Part shown: one piece after another, positions 51,092 through 59,691 of the stretch
Numbering within the stretch: the first letter of the stretch is position 1
How the letters are laid out: every line of letters begins with the position of its first letter
Assembly: GCF_036946495.1 (NCBI RefSeq)
Contig: NZ_JAQIIX010000002.1
Span: 4,092,001-4,156,000 of the forward strand
Source of the DNA: Mycolicibacterium neoaurum
Lineage (GTDB): Bacteria > Actinomycetota > Actinomycetes > Mycobacteriales > Mycobacteriaceae
Length of the DNA: 64,000 nucleotides
Direction: 5' to 3'
Made by a program: the position numbers and the translations under genes
Notes under the pieces: model-generated
Seen by the model: only the letters and a program-made list of their open reading frames with translations
Database searches by the model: none
Told to the model about the DNA's origin: nothing

Positions 51092-51630
51092 GTGCCCGAC
51101 GCGGGGGCTCCGGTCGAGACGTCCCAGGCGTGATGGACGATATCGTGCAGGTGATACACGGCGATGGTGGCGACCGTGAATTCGCTTCCATTGCTGCGTA
51201 ACCCGCGTCGATCCCAGCCGTCGGCGGGCACCGAGTCGTACCGGTCGGCCACGGCGTCGGCGGCGGCACGCAGCTCGGCGGCGACCACCGAGGGATCCTG
51301 GGCGCCGTAGTTGTCCTCGACCGCCGTGAGGTCCTGGTCCCAGTTCGGGAACTGCGGATCGGTCCGGCTCAGCATCAGCTCAACGCGATGATCGAAGATG
51401 CGGTGCACATCGCGGATGTGGCAACCGTATTCGAGGTGCGACCATACGCCCGGCGCCGGGCGGCTGCGCACCCCGCGCCGAGCGAGCCGGGTCACCCAAT
51501 CCGCCGCATCACGGCGGATGAGTCCTGCGACGGTGGTCGGATGCACCGTCGCAGAATCGAATCCGCAGTCCGGGCAGGGCCGGTGCAGCACCCATGTCCA
51601 GTCTTTGGTGTCGGGCTGGATATCGGTCAA
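51088..51630 (-). CDS. DinB/mycothiol-dependent-type metalloprotein
   Basis: 180 residues with an unusual TTG start at 51630, chosen because it overlaps the ypfJ stop as TTGA and begins MTDIQPDTKDW; longer frames run into ypfJ. Histidines in SHLEYGCHIRDVHRIFDHR and HLHDIVHHAWDV match the DinB four-helix metal site. Some family members use mycothiol or bacillithiol as cofactor. A CPDCG pair near the N-terminus (PCPDCGFDSATV) is an extra feature. Substrate unknown. Likely co-transcribed ypfJ-DinB-FMO. Confidence 0.8.
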   Translation of the reverse strand: MTDIQPDTKDWTWVLHRPCPDCGFDSATVHPTTVAGLIRRDAADWVTRLARRGVRSRPAPGVWSHLEYGCHIRDVHRIFDHRVELMLSRTDPQFPNWDQDLTAVEDNYGAQDPSVVAAELRAAADAVADRYDSVPADGWDRRGLRSNGSEFTVATIAVYHLHDIVHHAWDVSTGAPASGT

Positions 51631-52523
51631 CGCAGCGCACCCGGGGCGAAGGTGTCGCACTTGTCGGGTGCACCGGTCTGGTAGCCGGTGGTGAACCACT
51701 GCTGGCGCTGTTCCGATGAGCCGTGCGTCCAGGATTCCGGGCTGACCCTGCCGGTGGCCGCCTCCTGGATACGGTCGTCACCGACAGCGGAGGCGGCCGA
51801 CAGAGCGTCGGCAATATCCTTGTCGCTCAACGGCTGTAGGAAGGTCACATCGGTACCCTCCTGTTTGGTGGTTGCCGCGTAGTGGGCCCATACTCCGGCG
51901 TAGCAGTCGGCCTGCAGTTCGGTGCGCACGCCGCCGCCGGTCGGGCCGGTCGGGTCCTGCTGGGCGCGCCCCAACACCCCAAGCAGGTTCTGCACGTGGT
52001 GGCCGAACTCGTGGGCCACCACATACTCCTGCGCGAACGGCCCACCGCTGGAACCGAACCGGTCGCGCAGCACGTCGAAGAAATCGGTGTCGAAGTACGC
52101 GGTCTCGTCGGCGGGGCAGTAGAACGGGCCCACCTCGCTGGTCGCGCCGCCGCATCCGGTGTTGACCGACCCGGTGAACAACCGAACCTGCGGGCGGCGG
52201 TACTCGGGAAGCAACTGGGTCCAGACCGCATCCACGGAGTTGCCGGTCGCCACCACCCGGCACTGCACCTTCTCGTTGGCGTCGGCGCCGGTGCGGCACT
52301 GGGTGAGATCGAAGCCGGGGGCCGAGACCCCCTGGGTGTCCATGCCTGCACCCTGATCCTGGGGCAACACGCTGCTGGGATCGACACCCAGGAACAGCGC
52401 CACCACCACGAGCAACAGCCCGCCCATGCCACCGCCGAGCGCGATCCGACGACCGCCCCCGCCGCCGCGGCCGCTGCTGGAAGACGTGCTCGTGTCGATC
52501 TGCATGCCCTCGTTGAAGGTCAT
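51627..52523 (-). CDS. ypfJ: YpfJ-type neutral zinc metallopeptidase (Rv2575-like)
   Basis: 298 residues from ATG 52523 with GGTGGGGA upstream; 21 earlier codons are excluded. A glycine/serine/arginine N-terminus precedes one membrane helix (GGLLLVVVALFLGV), then the extracytoplasmic peptidase domain. HEFGHHVQ carries the HExxH zinc motif, with ELQADCYAGVWAHYA supplying the third ligand region. Proteolytic targets unknown. Divergent from the carboxylesterase. Confidence 0.9.
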   Translation of the reverse strand: MTFNEGMQIDTSTSSSSGRGGGGGRRIALGGGMGGLLLVVVALFLGVDPSSVLPQDQGAGMDTQGVSAPGFDLTQCRTGADANEKVQCRVVATGNSVDAVWTQLLPEYRRPQVRLFTGSVNTGCGGATSEVGPFYCPADETAYFDTDFFDVLRDRFGSSGGPFAQEYVVAHEFGHHVQNLLGVLGRAQQDPTGPTGGGVRTELQADCYAGVWAHYAATTKQEGTDVTFLQPLSDKDIADALSAASAVGDDRIQEAATGRVSPESWTHGSSEQRQQWFTTGYQTGAPDKCDTFAPGALR

Positions 52524-52586
52524 CGTCCCCACCCATCTGACGTGTCGGCGCCGTCTCGTGTTCAGACCGGGCTCAGCTTTGCACAC

Positions 52587-52592
52587 TACGAT
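52587..52592 (+). promoter_or_regulatory. -10 box of the carboxylesterase gene, leaderless spacing
   Basis: TACGAT ends 6 bases before the GTG at 52599. This fixes the start codon against the long in-frame extension upstream. Confidence 0.5.
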
Positions 52593-52598
52593 TCAGCC

Positions 52599-54074
52599 GT
52601 GCCCTCTGTCGCCGAACTGTCGACGATCGTGCCCACCGTCCAAGGCCTGCTGCGCGGTACCACCGAGGGCGGTGTCGGGGTGTGGCGCGGTGTCGCCTAC
52701 GCCGAGCAGCCGGTGGGGGACCGGCGTTTCCTGGGTCCCCAGCCGCTGCGCCCCTGGGAGGGTGTGCGCGACGCCGTCGATCACGGCCCCCTGCCGCCGC
52801 AGGGCCGATCCTTCGTCGGTGGCGGCCGCGACGACCCGAAGATCCGCGACGAGGCCTGCCTAACGGTCACCGTGTGGTCACCCGACGTCTCGGCGTCGCT
52901 ACCGGTCATGGTGTGGATCCCGGGCGGGGCGTTCGTCTACGGCGCGGGCCAATTGCAGCTCTACAACGGCTCGCGGCTGGCCGCCAACGGCAACGTCGTC
53001 GTCGTCAACGTCACATATCGGCTGGGCGTCTTCGGCGGGTTCGAACTCGGTGACCTCGGACCAGGATTCGACGACAACCTGTGCCTGCGTGATCAGATCG
53101 CGGCGCTGCAATGGATACGGCAGAACATCGGCTCCTTCGGTGGGAACCCAGACCAGGTGACCGTGTTCGGTGAATCGGCCGGCGCCACCTCGGTGTTGGC
53201 GCTGCTGGCCAGCCCGGCGGCCACCGGGCTGTTCGACCGGGCGATCGCGCAGAGCCCGGCGTTGCCGCTCATCGCCGATCGGGAGGCGCGGGCGCGGCAA
53301 TCGCACGCCTTTCTGGCCGAGCTCGGTGTCGAGGCGCACGAGGTCAAGGCGCTGCCGCAGCGCCGGTTGCGCCGAGCCGCGGGCACGCTGCAGCTGCACA
53401 GCGTCGCGCACACCCCGACGCTGGCCTACGGGTTGACCCACGGCGTCGATCTGCTACCGCAGCACCCGATCGAAGCGGCCCGCCGCGGCACGGTCGCTCC
53501 CATCCCGCTCATCATCGGCACCAACAGCCACGAGGCCTCGATGTTCGCCTGGGGTAAACCGCCCATGCTGCCCACGACGGCTGCCGCTGTCGAGGGCTTC
53601 TTCGCCCGCTGGGCGCCGGATGCCCGCGACCGGGTGCTGGCCGCCTATCCGGGCTTCCCGCGTCGCCGGGCGTTGGTCGACTTCGGTTCCGATGCGATGT
53701 TCGGCGCACCCACCTGGGCCTTCGTCGACGCCTACAGTGCCGATGCCCCGACCCACATGTACCGGTTCGACCACACCACCTGGACGCTCAAGGCGCTGGG
53801 GCTCGGAGCCACCCACGGCAGCGAGATCGTGCACATCCAGCACAGCTACAGCTCGTATCTGGGCCGCAAGCTCCATCCGCTGGGGCGCCGGGTGCAACCG
53901 TCGGTGGGCAGGCGCATGCAGCGCACCTGGCTGGATTTCGCCACCGACGGGCTCAGCGAGTGGCCGCGCTTCGACATCCGGGACAGGCAGACCCGGGTGA
54001 TCCGGTCCACCCGGGATGTCACCATCGCCGATCCGGACGCGGTGCGCCGGGAAGCTTGGGAAGGCGTCTACTAG
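52599..54074 (+). CDS. carboxylesterase/lipase family B
   Basis: 491 residues. Type B alpha/beta-hydrolase: GVAYAEQPVGDRRFLGPQP and WIPGGAFVYGAG (oxyanion hole), the nucleophile in TVFGESAGATS, IIGTNSHEASMF, and GATHGSEIVHIQ with the catalytic histidine region. No signal peptide, so it is probably cytoplasmic. Esters of unknown type are hydrolysed. The stop overlaps the SRPBCC gene stop on the other strand. Confidence 0.92.
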   Translation: MPSVAELSTIVPTVQGLLRGTTEGGVGVWRGVAYAEQPVGDRRFLGPQPLRPWEGVRDAVDHGPLPPQGRSFVGGGRDDPKIRDEACLTVTVWSPDVSASLPVMVWIPGGAFVYGAGQLQLYNGSRLAANGNVVVVNVTYRLGVFGGFELGDLGPGFDDNLCLRDQIAALQWIRQNIGSFGGNPDQVTVFGESAGATSVLALLASPAATGLFDRAIAQSPALPLIADREARARQSHAFLAELGVEAHEVKALPQRRLRRAAGTLQLHSVAHTPTLAYGLTHGVDLLPQHPIEAARRGTVAPIPLIIGTNSHEASMFAWGKPPMLPTTAAAVEGFFARWAPDARDRVLAAYPGFPRRRALVDFGSDAMFGAPTWAFVDAYSADAPTHMYRFDHTTWTLKALGLGATHGSEIVHIQHSYSSYLGRKLHPLGRRVQPSVGRRMQRTWLDFATDGLSEWPRFDIRDRQTRVIRSTRDVTIADPDAVRREAWEGVY

Positions 54075-54565
54075 TACCGGGCGTCGGTGTAGCGCCGCAG
54101 GTTGTGCAGGAAGCGCTGGAACATCCAGGCCATCACCGGTCGGCCGGCGGCCATCCCGAGGCGGGCGGCGGTTCCGTTGGGTCTCATCGCCATCACCCAG
54201 GTCAGGTGGCAACCCTGGTCGGTCGGCACGATCCAGTAGTCCTCGGCGAAGGCGGCGATACTCTTGGTCGAGGCTTGGTTGAAGCGAAACGCCATGTGGC
54301 TGTGCGGTTCCCAGGCCAGGAACTCCTCGTCGCCGACGATGCCGCCGCGCATCGTGACGGTGCGGGTGGTGCCGATGTCATAGGGCTGCGGGCTGGTCCA
54401 TTCGACCTTGGTGATGACCGAGGCCCACTGCGGCCAGGATTGCGCGTCGGAGAGCACCTCGAACAACTGCTCACCGGTGATGGCCAGATCCACGGTGCTG
54501 ACGAACCGGAACGGCGCATCGGAGATGAAGTCCAGGTCCACACGCTCACACGGATACATCGCCAC
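54071..54565 (-). CDS. SRPBCC (START-like/polyketide-cyclase-like) family protein
   Basis: 164 residues. VSTVDLAITGEQLFEVLSDAQSWPQW is the typical start of the SRPBCC fold, followed by GTTRTVTMRGG and a long C-terminal helix (AWMFQRFLHNLRRYTDA). Members bind hydrophobic ligands. The GTG start 54565 or ATG 54559 is possible. It is convergent and overlapping by 3 bases with the carboxylesterase. Confidence 0.8.
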   Translation of the reverse strand: MAMYPCERVDLDFISDAPFRFVSTVDLAITGEQLFEVLSDAQSWPQWASVITKVEWTSPQPYDIGTTRTVTMRGGIVGDEEFLAWEPHSHMAFRFNQASTKSIAAFAEDYWIVPTDQGCHLTWVMAMRPNGTAARLGMAAGRPVMAWMFQRFLHNLRRYTDARY

Positions 54566-54613
54566 CAGCCGACCTTAACCGGGACGGCGTCGACCCGGTG
54601 AGGGAGGCGTCTC

Positions 54614-54619
54614 TAGACT
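54614..54619 (+). promoter_or_regulatory. -10 box for aspS
   Basis: TAGACT, 38 bases before the aspS GTG; an AGGAG site lies 6-10 bases before the start. No clear -35. Confidence 0.45.
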
Positions 54620-54657
54620 GAGCAGTCGTCATCCCACCCAGACATCAGGAGTTTTTC

Positions 54658-56433
54658 GTGCTGCGCAGTCACCCCGCCGGTTCGTTGCGGTCCACCGATG
54701 CCGGTCAGACCGTGACCTTGGCGGGCTGGGTGGCGCGCCGACGCGATCACGGCGGCGTCATCTTCATCGACCTGCGGGATGCGTCCGGGGTGGCGCAGGT
54801 GGTGTTCCGGGATGCGACCGTCCTCGAACAGGCCCACCGGTTGCGTGCCGAGTACTGCGTCTCGGTCACCGGCGTGGTCGAGGTGCGCCCGGAGGGTAAT
54901 GCCAACGCCGAGATCCCGACCGGTGACATCGAGGTGAACGCCACCGAGTTGACGGTGCTGGGGGAGAGCGCGCCGCTGCCGTTCCAGCTGGACGAGACCG
55001 CCGGCGAGGAGGCCCGACTCAAGTATCGCTATCTCGATCTGCGCCGCGAGGGTCCCGGCAACGCAATCCGGCTGCGCTCCAAGGTCAATGCCGCCGCCCG
55101 CGGCGTGCTTGCCGAACACGACTTCGTCGAGATCGAGACCCCTACGCTGACGCGCTCCACGCCGGAGGGGGCACGGGATTTCCTGGTGCCGGCGCGGCTG
55201 CAACCCGGCAGCTTCTACGCCTTGCCGCAGAGTCCGCAGCTGTTCAAGCAGCTGCTGATGGTCGCGGGCATGGAGCGCTATTACCAGATCGCGCGGTGCT
55301 ATCGCGACGAGGACTTCCGCGCCGACCGCCAGCCCGAGTTCACCCAGTTGGACATGGAGCTCAGCTTCGTCGAGGCCGATGACGTCATCGCGATCTCCGA
55401 GCAGGTGTTGCGCGCGGTGTGGTCGACGATCGGCTACGACCTGCCGACGCCGCTACCGCGGATCACCTACGCCGAGGCCATGCGTCGGTTCGGTTCCGAC
55501 AAGCCCGATCTGCGCTTCGGTGTCGAACTGGTCGAGTGCACCGAGTACTTCGCCGACACCAGCTTCCGGGTGTTCCAGGCTCCCTATGTCGGTGCCGTGG
55601 TGATGGACGGCGGCGCCTCGCAGCCGCGCCGCACGTTGGACGGCTGGCAGGAATTCGCCAAACAGCGCGGGCACAAGGGTCTGGCCTACGTGCTGATCGG
55701 CGAGGACGGCACGCTCACCGGACCGGTGGCCAAGAATCTGTCCGACGCCGAGCGCGACGGGCTGGCGGCCCATGTCGGCGCCAAGCCCGGTGACTGCGTG
55801 TTCTTCGCCGCGGGTACCGCCAAGGGTGCCCGCGCGCTGCTGGGCGCGACACGCATCGAGATCGCCAAACGCCTCGACCTGATCGACCCGGCGGCGTGGG
55901 CGTTCACCTGGGTGGTCGATTGGCCGCTTTTCGAGCCCGCCGACGACGCCACCGCCTCCGGTGACGTCGCCGTTGGTTCCGGCGCCTGGACCGCCGTGCA
56001 CCACGCGTTCACCGCACCGCAGCCCGGCTCTGTGGACACCTTCGATTCCGACCCGGGGTCCGCGCTGGCCAACGCCTACGACATCGTGTGCAACGGCAAT
56101 GAGATCGGTGGTGGGTCCATCCGTATCCACCGGCGCGATGTGCAGGAACGGGTGTTCGCGATGATGGGGATCGATCACGACGAGGCCACCGACAAATTCG
56201 GATTCCTGTTGGACGCCTTTACCTTCGGCGCTCCGCCGCACGGTGGTATCGCCTTCGGCTGGGACCGCATCGTGGCGCTGCTTGCCGGCACCGACTCGAT
56301 CCGCGACGTGATCGCGTTCCCCAAGTCCGGTGGTGGCGTGGACCCGCTGACCGACGCTCCCGCGCCGATCACCGAGCTGCAGCGCAAGGAAGCGGGAATA
56401 GACGCCAAGCCGGAGAAGCTGGACTCGAAATGA
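54658..56433 (+). CDS. aspS: aspartyl-tRNA synthetase (bacterial type)
   Basis: 591 residues. N-terminal OB-fold (SLRSTDAGQTVTLAGWVARRRDHGGVIFIDLRD, landmarks VTLAGWVARR and IDLRD), class II core with YRDEDFRADRQPEFTQLD (motif 2), the bacterial GAD insertion, and AFGWDRIVALLAG (motif 3). LPQSPQLFKQLLM is present. Bacterial enzymes of this type in mycobacteria can also charge tRNA-Asn; that needs gatCAB elsewhere. Overlaps the F420-type gene by 4 bases. Confidence 0.97.
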   Translation: MLRSHPAGSLRSTDAGQTVTLAGWVARRRDHGGVIFIDLRDASGVAQVVFRDATVLEQAHRLRAEYCVSVTGVVEVRPEGNANAEIPTGDIEVNATELTVLGESAPLPFQLDETAGEEARLKYRYLDLRREGPGNAIRLRSKVNAAARGVLAEHDFVEIETPTLTRSTPEGARDFLVPARLQPGSFYALPQSPQLFKQLLMVAGMERYYQIARCYRDEDFRADRQPEFTQLDMELSFVEADDVIAISEQVLRAVWSTIGYDLPTPLPRITYAEAMRRFGSDKPDLRFGVELVECTEYFADTSFRVFQAPYVGAVVMDGGASQPRRTLDGWQEFAKQRGHKGLAYVLIGEDGTLTGPVAKNLSDAERDGLAAHVGAKPGDCVFFAAGTAKGARALLGATRIEIAKRLDLIDPAAWAFTWVVDWPLFEPADDATASGDVAVGSGAWTAVHHAFTAPQPGSVDTFDSDPGSALANAYDIVCNGNEIGGGSIRIHRRDVQERVFAMMGIDHDEATDKFGFLLDAFTFGAPPHGGIAFGWDRIVALLAGTDSIRDVIAFPKSGGGVDPLTDAPAPITELQRKEAGIDAKPEKLDSK

Positions 56434-56882
56434 CAGATGACATCGACAAGGACCGGATGGTGTCCGACGCCGCGGCGTTGAGCGACTTCAACCGCCAGAT
56501 CGTCGAGGAGTTCCGTGCCAACGCGGGTAAGGTCGGCGGCCCGTTCGAGGGCAGCACGCTGGTCCTGCTGCACACCGTCGGCGCCAAGTCCGGCCAACCG
56601 CGCCTCTCGCCGTTGGCCTACCTGGAGATCGACGGCAGGGCGTTGGTCGTCGGTTCGTACGCCGGTGCGCCGAAGGACCCTGCCTGGGTGCACAACCTGC
56701 GGGCCAACCCGAGCGCGCGGATCGAGATCGGTACCGACGTCTACGACGTCACCGCACGTGAACTACCCGCCGATGAGCGGGATGCGACGTATCCGAAGAT
56801 CGTCGACAAGGCACCGGTGTTCGCCGAGTACCAGGCCAAGACGTCGCGGGCGATCCCGCTGTTCGAACTCGTCAGGGCCTAG
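56430..56882 (+). CDS. F420-dependent deazaflavin reductase (DDN/DUF385 family)
   Basis: 150 residues, starts on the aspS stop (ATGA). The nitroreductase/deazaflavin-dependent pattern is visible: VLLHTVGAKSGQPRLSPLAYLE, VVGSYAGAPKDPAWVHNLRANP and ARELPADERDATYPKIV (family landmarks GAKSG, GAPKDPAWVHNL). Members use reduced F420 to reduce quinones or other acceptors, and one activates nitroimidazoles in M. tuberculosis. Substrate unknown. Confidence 0.9.
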   Translation: MTDDIDKDRMVSDAAALSDFNRQIVEEFRANAGKVGGPFEGSTLVLLHTVGAKSGQPRLSPLAYLEIDGRALVVGSYAGAPKDPAWVHNLRANPSARIEIGTDVYDVTARELPADERDATYPKIVDKAPVFAEYQAKTSRAIPLFELVRA

Positions 56883-56895
56883 TACCGGCGAGGCG

Positions 56896-58080
56896 TCACA
56901 GCCGCTCGAAGATGGTGGCGTTGGCCATCCCGCCGCCCTCACACATCGTCTGCAGCCCATAGCGTGCAACGCGCTGCTTGAGGGCATGAACCAGGGTCGT
57001 CGTGATGCGGGCTCCACTGGCACCGAGCGGATGTCCGATCGCGATGGCACCGCCGTTGACGTTCACCTTCGCCAGGTCCGCACCCACATCCATGGCCCAG
57101 CTCAGCACCACCGGAGCGAAGGCCTCGTTGACCTCGAACAGGTCGATGTCCGACAGCGCCAGCCCCGCTTTGTGCAGGACCTTCTCGGTCGCGGGGATGA
57201 CGCCGGTCAGCATGTAGAGCGGATCGGAGCCGACGACGGTGGTGGTGTGCACCCGGGCCAGCGGGGTCAGGCCCAGCCGGCGCGCGGTCGCCCCGCTGGT
57301 GATCATCACCGCGGCGCTGCCGTCGGACAACGGTGAGGAGTTGCCCGGGGTGATGTTCCAGCCGATCTGGCCGAAACGCGCCGCGTAGGACTCGGAGAAG
57401 AATGCCGGGCGCAGGCCCGCCAGGGTCTGCACGCTGGTGCCGGGGCGGATGATCTCGTCGGTGTTCAGGCCGGCGATGGGGGCAAGCTCGTCGTCGAACA
57501 GCCCGTCCTTGGTGGCGCGGGCGGCCTTCTCGTGGCTGGCGGCGGAGAACTCGTCGAGCTGGGTGCGTGACAGTTGCCATTTCGCCGCGATCAGCTCCGC
57601 GCTGATGCCTTGGGGGACAAGCCCGTCGGGATAGCGTTCGGCCATGCCGCGGCCTAACGGATCGCTGCCGGGCAGGACCGAGGATCCCATCGGCACCCGC
57701 GACATCGACTCCACCCCGGCGGCGATCACGATGTCATAGGCACCCGCCAGGACGCCCTGGGCGGCGAAGCTGATGGCCTGCTGGCTGCTGCCGCACTGGC
57801 GGTCGACCGTGGTGCCGGGCACCGTCTCCGGGAAGCCCGCGCCCAGCAGGGCGTTACGAGCGATGTTGACCGCCTGATCGCCCACCTGGGTGACGGCACC
57901 GGCGATCACATCGTCAACCAAAGCCGGGTCGACACCGGTGCGGGTGATGAGCTCGCGAAGGCTGTGCGCCAACAGATCTGCTGGCAATACGCCGTGCAGC
58001 GCGCCGCCCGGCTTGCCCTTGCCGATGGGGGTGCGCACCGCGCCGACGATGACCGCATCGCGGTCGGAGTAGTCACTCAT
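56896..58080 (-). CDS. thiolase (acetyl-CoA acyltransferase)
   Basis: 394 residues from ATG 58080, with AGGAG upstream; the longer frame is rejected. C96 in DRQCGSS is the acylated cysteine, and NEAFAP, GHPLGASGAR and CEGGGMANA supply the other catalytic residues. Catalyses thiolysis of 3-oxoacyl-CoA or the reverse condensation. It converges on the F420-type gene 13 bases away and is divergent from the acyltransferase across 226 bases. Confidence 0.95.
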   Translation of the reverse strand: MSDYSDRDAVIVGAVRTPIGKGKPGGALHGVLPADLLAHSLRELITRTGVDPALVDDVIAGAVTQVGDQAVNIARNALLGAGFPETVPGTTVDRQCGSSQQAISFAAQGVLAGAYDIVIAAGVESMSRVPMGSSVLPGSDPLGRGMAERYPDGLVPQGISAELIAAKWQLSRTQLDEFSAASHEKAARATKDGLFDDELAPIAGLNTDEIIRPGTSVQTLAGLRPAFFSESYAARFGQIGWNITPGNSSPLSDGSAAVMITSGATARRLGLTPLARVHTTTVVGSDPLYMLTGVIPATEKVLHKAGLALSDIDLFEVNEAFAPVVLSWAMDVGADLAKVNVNGGAIAIGHPLGASGARITTTLVHALKQRVARYGLQTMCEGGGMANATIFERL

Positions 58081-58244
58081 GTTGTCTCCTGACGGGCTGG
58101 GTATTTCTTTCGTTACCCTGATATCAACGCCCGCCATGGATGATTCCGACGCGCCGGCCGGCGTGATCTGCGCGACAGTCGCCGCGATTTCGGTATCGAC
58201 AAACGCGCGCAAGAAATTATCGGGAACGTTAAAATTTTGCCGTT

Positions 58245-58271
58245 CACACGTGCAGGGGGGCCCACACGTGC
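58245..58271 (+). repeat. CACACGTGC direct repeats upstream of the acyltransferase
   Basis: CACACGTGC occurs at 58245-58253 and 58263-58271, 18 bases apart, each with a CACGTG palindrome. TATGGC at 58281-58286 could be a -10 box, with AAAGGG before the ATG. Upstream bases 58220-58240 are unusually AT-rich. Confidence 0.45.
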
Positions 58272-58306
58272 CGGACACACTATGGCGAGAAAGGGCCCCG
58301 GCATAC

Positions 58307-59650
58307 ATGAGCCTTCCGGCTGACAACACGCTGGCGTATATGGATCAGGGTTCCTACCTGGCGCTTCGGGCGCTGGGTAGGGGACCGGTCATCCAGTATG
58401 TCTGGATCTACGAACGCGGTGTCGACATGGACGGGTTGCGGCGCTTCCAGCGCAATCTGGCCCGCACCCTGCTCGGCCGCAGGCTGGAACGTTCGTCCAT
58501 CCCGCTGGGGCGCCACCACTGGGTGCCCTGCGGGGAGTCCGCCGATATCGAGATCGCCGCCACCGAACGGCGCCGCGACGAGGTCTGGGATTTCGTGGCG
58601 GAGCGCGGCAATGTCCCGGTCGACCCGGAGCACGGCCCACCCTGGCATCTGGCCGTCCAACCGCTGGCCGAGGGCGGATCGGTGGTCACGCTGGTGGTGT
58701 CCCACACCGTCGCCGACGCGGCCGCCCTCATCGAGTCGATCACCCATGCCGTCAACGGCACCGGTCGCGACCTCGCCTATCCCGCGCCGCGATGCTCGAG
58801 TCGCAGGCAGGCGTTGCGTCGGGATCTCACGGTGACCGCACGGTCGGTCCGTGAGGTGCCCGCCGCCGTGTTCGGCGCGGCACGGCTGGCCCGCGCGCAG
58901 TCCGGCGACCTGTCCGAGTCGGCCAAGGCGGTCCCGGTCGCGGCGTCCCGCAGGCACGGCGAGCGGCCGGTCGATCTGCCGACGGTCTCGGTGCGCGTCG
59001 ACGCCGACGAATGGGATGCACGAGCGAAAGCGCTTGGCGGAAGCAGCAATGTGCTGCTGGCCGGTGTCGCCGCGCGAGTCGGGGCGGCCATCGGCCGCGT
59101 CGACGATTCCGGTCGCGTGATGCTGTCCCTGCCGGTGAGCGAACGTGTCGAGGGTGATACCAGGGGCAATGCGCTCAATACCATCACCGTGATGGCCGAC
59201 CCGCAGCTCGCCCATGGCGACCTGCGGCCGATCCGCAGCGGTATCAAGGCGGCCCTTGTCGAGTTGGCTGCGACCCGCGAGCAGCTGCTGGCGCCGTTGC
59301 CGCTGGCGCCCTACACTCCCAAATTCCTGTTGCGCCGGCTGGAGAAGCTGGTCCTCAAGGTGGGTAAGCCGATCGGCTCGTCCAACAGCGGCGTGCTTCC
59401 CGACGAAGTGAACCGCCCGGACGGAACTCCCGCGGACATGTTCGTCGCGCATTCGCCGGAACCGGGCATCACCGCAGCCGATCTGGATCGGATGGGTGGT
59501 CGTTTGCTGCTGGCCGCCGGAACCGTCGGCGGCGCGGTGTGTATCTCGGTCACCTCCTGGGAGCCGGGTGCGCCCAACACCAAGGAGGCCCTGATGCAGG
59601 CCGTCAAGGAGGCCTTCTACGATTTCGACCTCGTGGTGACCATGGAGTAG
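58307..59650 (+). CDS. condensation/wax-ester-synthase-like acyltransferase fold protein
   Basis: 447 residues from ATG 58307; upstream in-frame extension runs into the promoter. SHTVADAAALIESI fits the HHxxxDG-type site of the chloramphenicol acetyltransferase superfamily, but reads H-x3-D-A, and only one histidine is present. C-terminal NTITVMADP and FLLRRLEKL regions resemble WS/DGAT or PapA relatives. Lipid acyl transfer is plausible next to a thiolase; substrate unknown. Confidence 0.7.
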   Translation: MSLPADNTLAYMDQGSYLALRALGRGPVIQYVWIYERGVDMDGLRRFQRNLARTLLGRRLERSSIPLGRHHWVPCGESADIEIAATERRRDEVWDFVAERGNVPVDPEHGPPWHLAVQPLAEGGSVVTLVVSHTVADAAALIESITHAVNGTGRDLAYPAPRCSSRRQALRRDLTVTARSVREVPAAVFGAARLARAQSGDLSESAKAVPVAASRRHGERPVDLPTVSVRVDADEWDARAKALGGSSNVLLAGVAARVGAAIGRVDDSGRVMLSLPVSERVEGDTRGNALNTITVMADPQLAHGDLRPIRSGIKAALVELAATREQLLAPLPLAPYTPKFLLRRLEKLVLKVGKPIGSSNSGVLPDEVNRPDGTPADMFVAHSPEPGITAADLDRMGGRLLLAAGTVGGAVCISVTSWEPGAPNTKEALMQAVKEAFYDFDLVVTME

Positions 59651-59691
59651 GCCGCGCTGCGCGCCGACCCGCCTTGTGGTGGGATTCGGTG

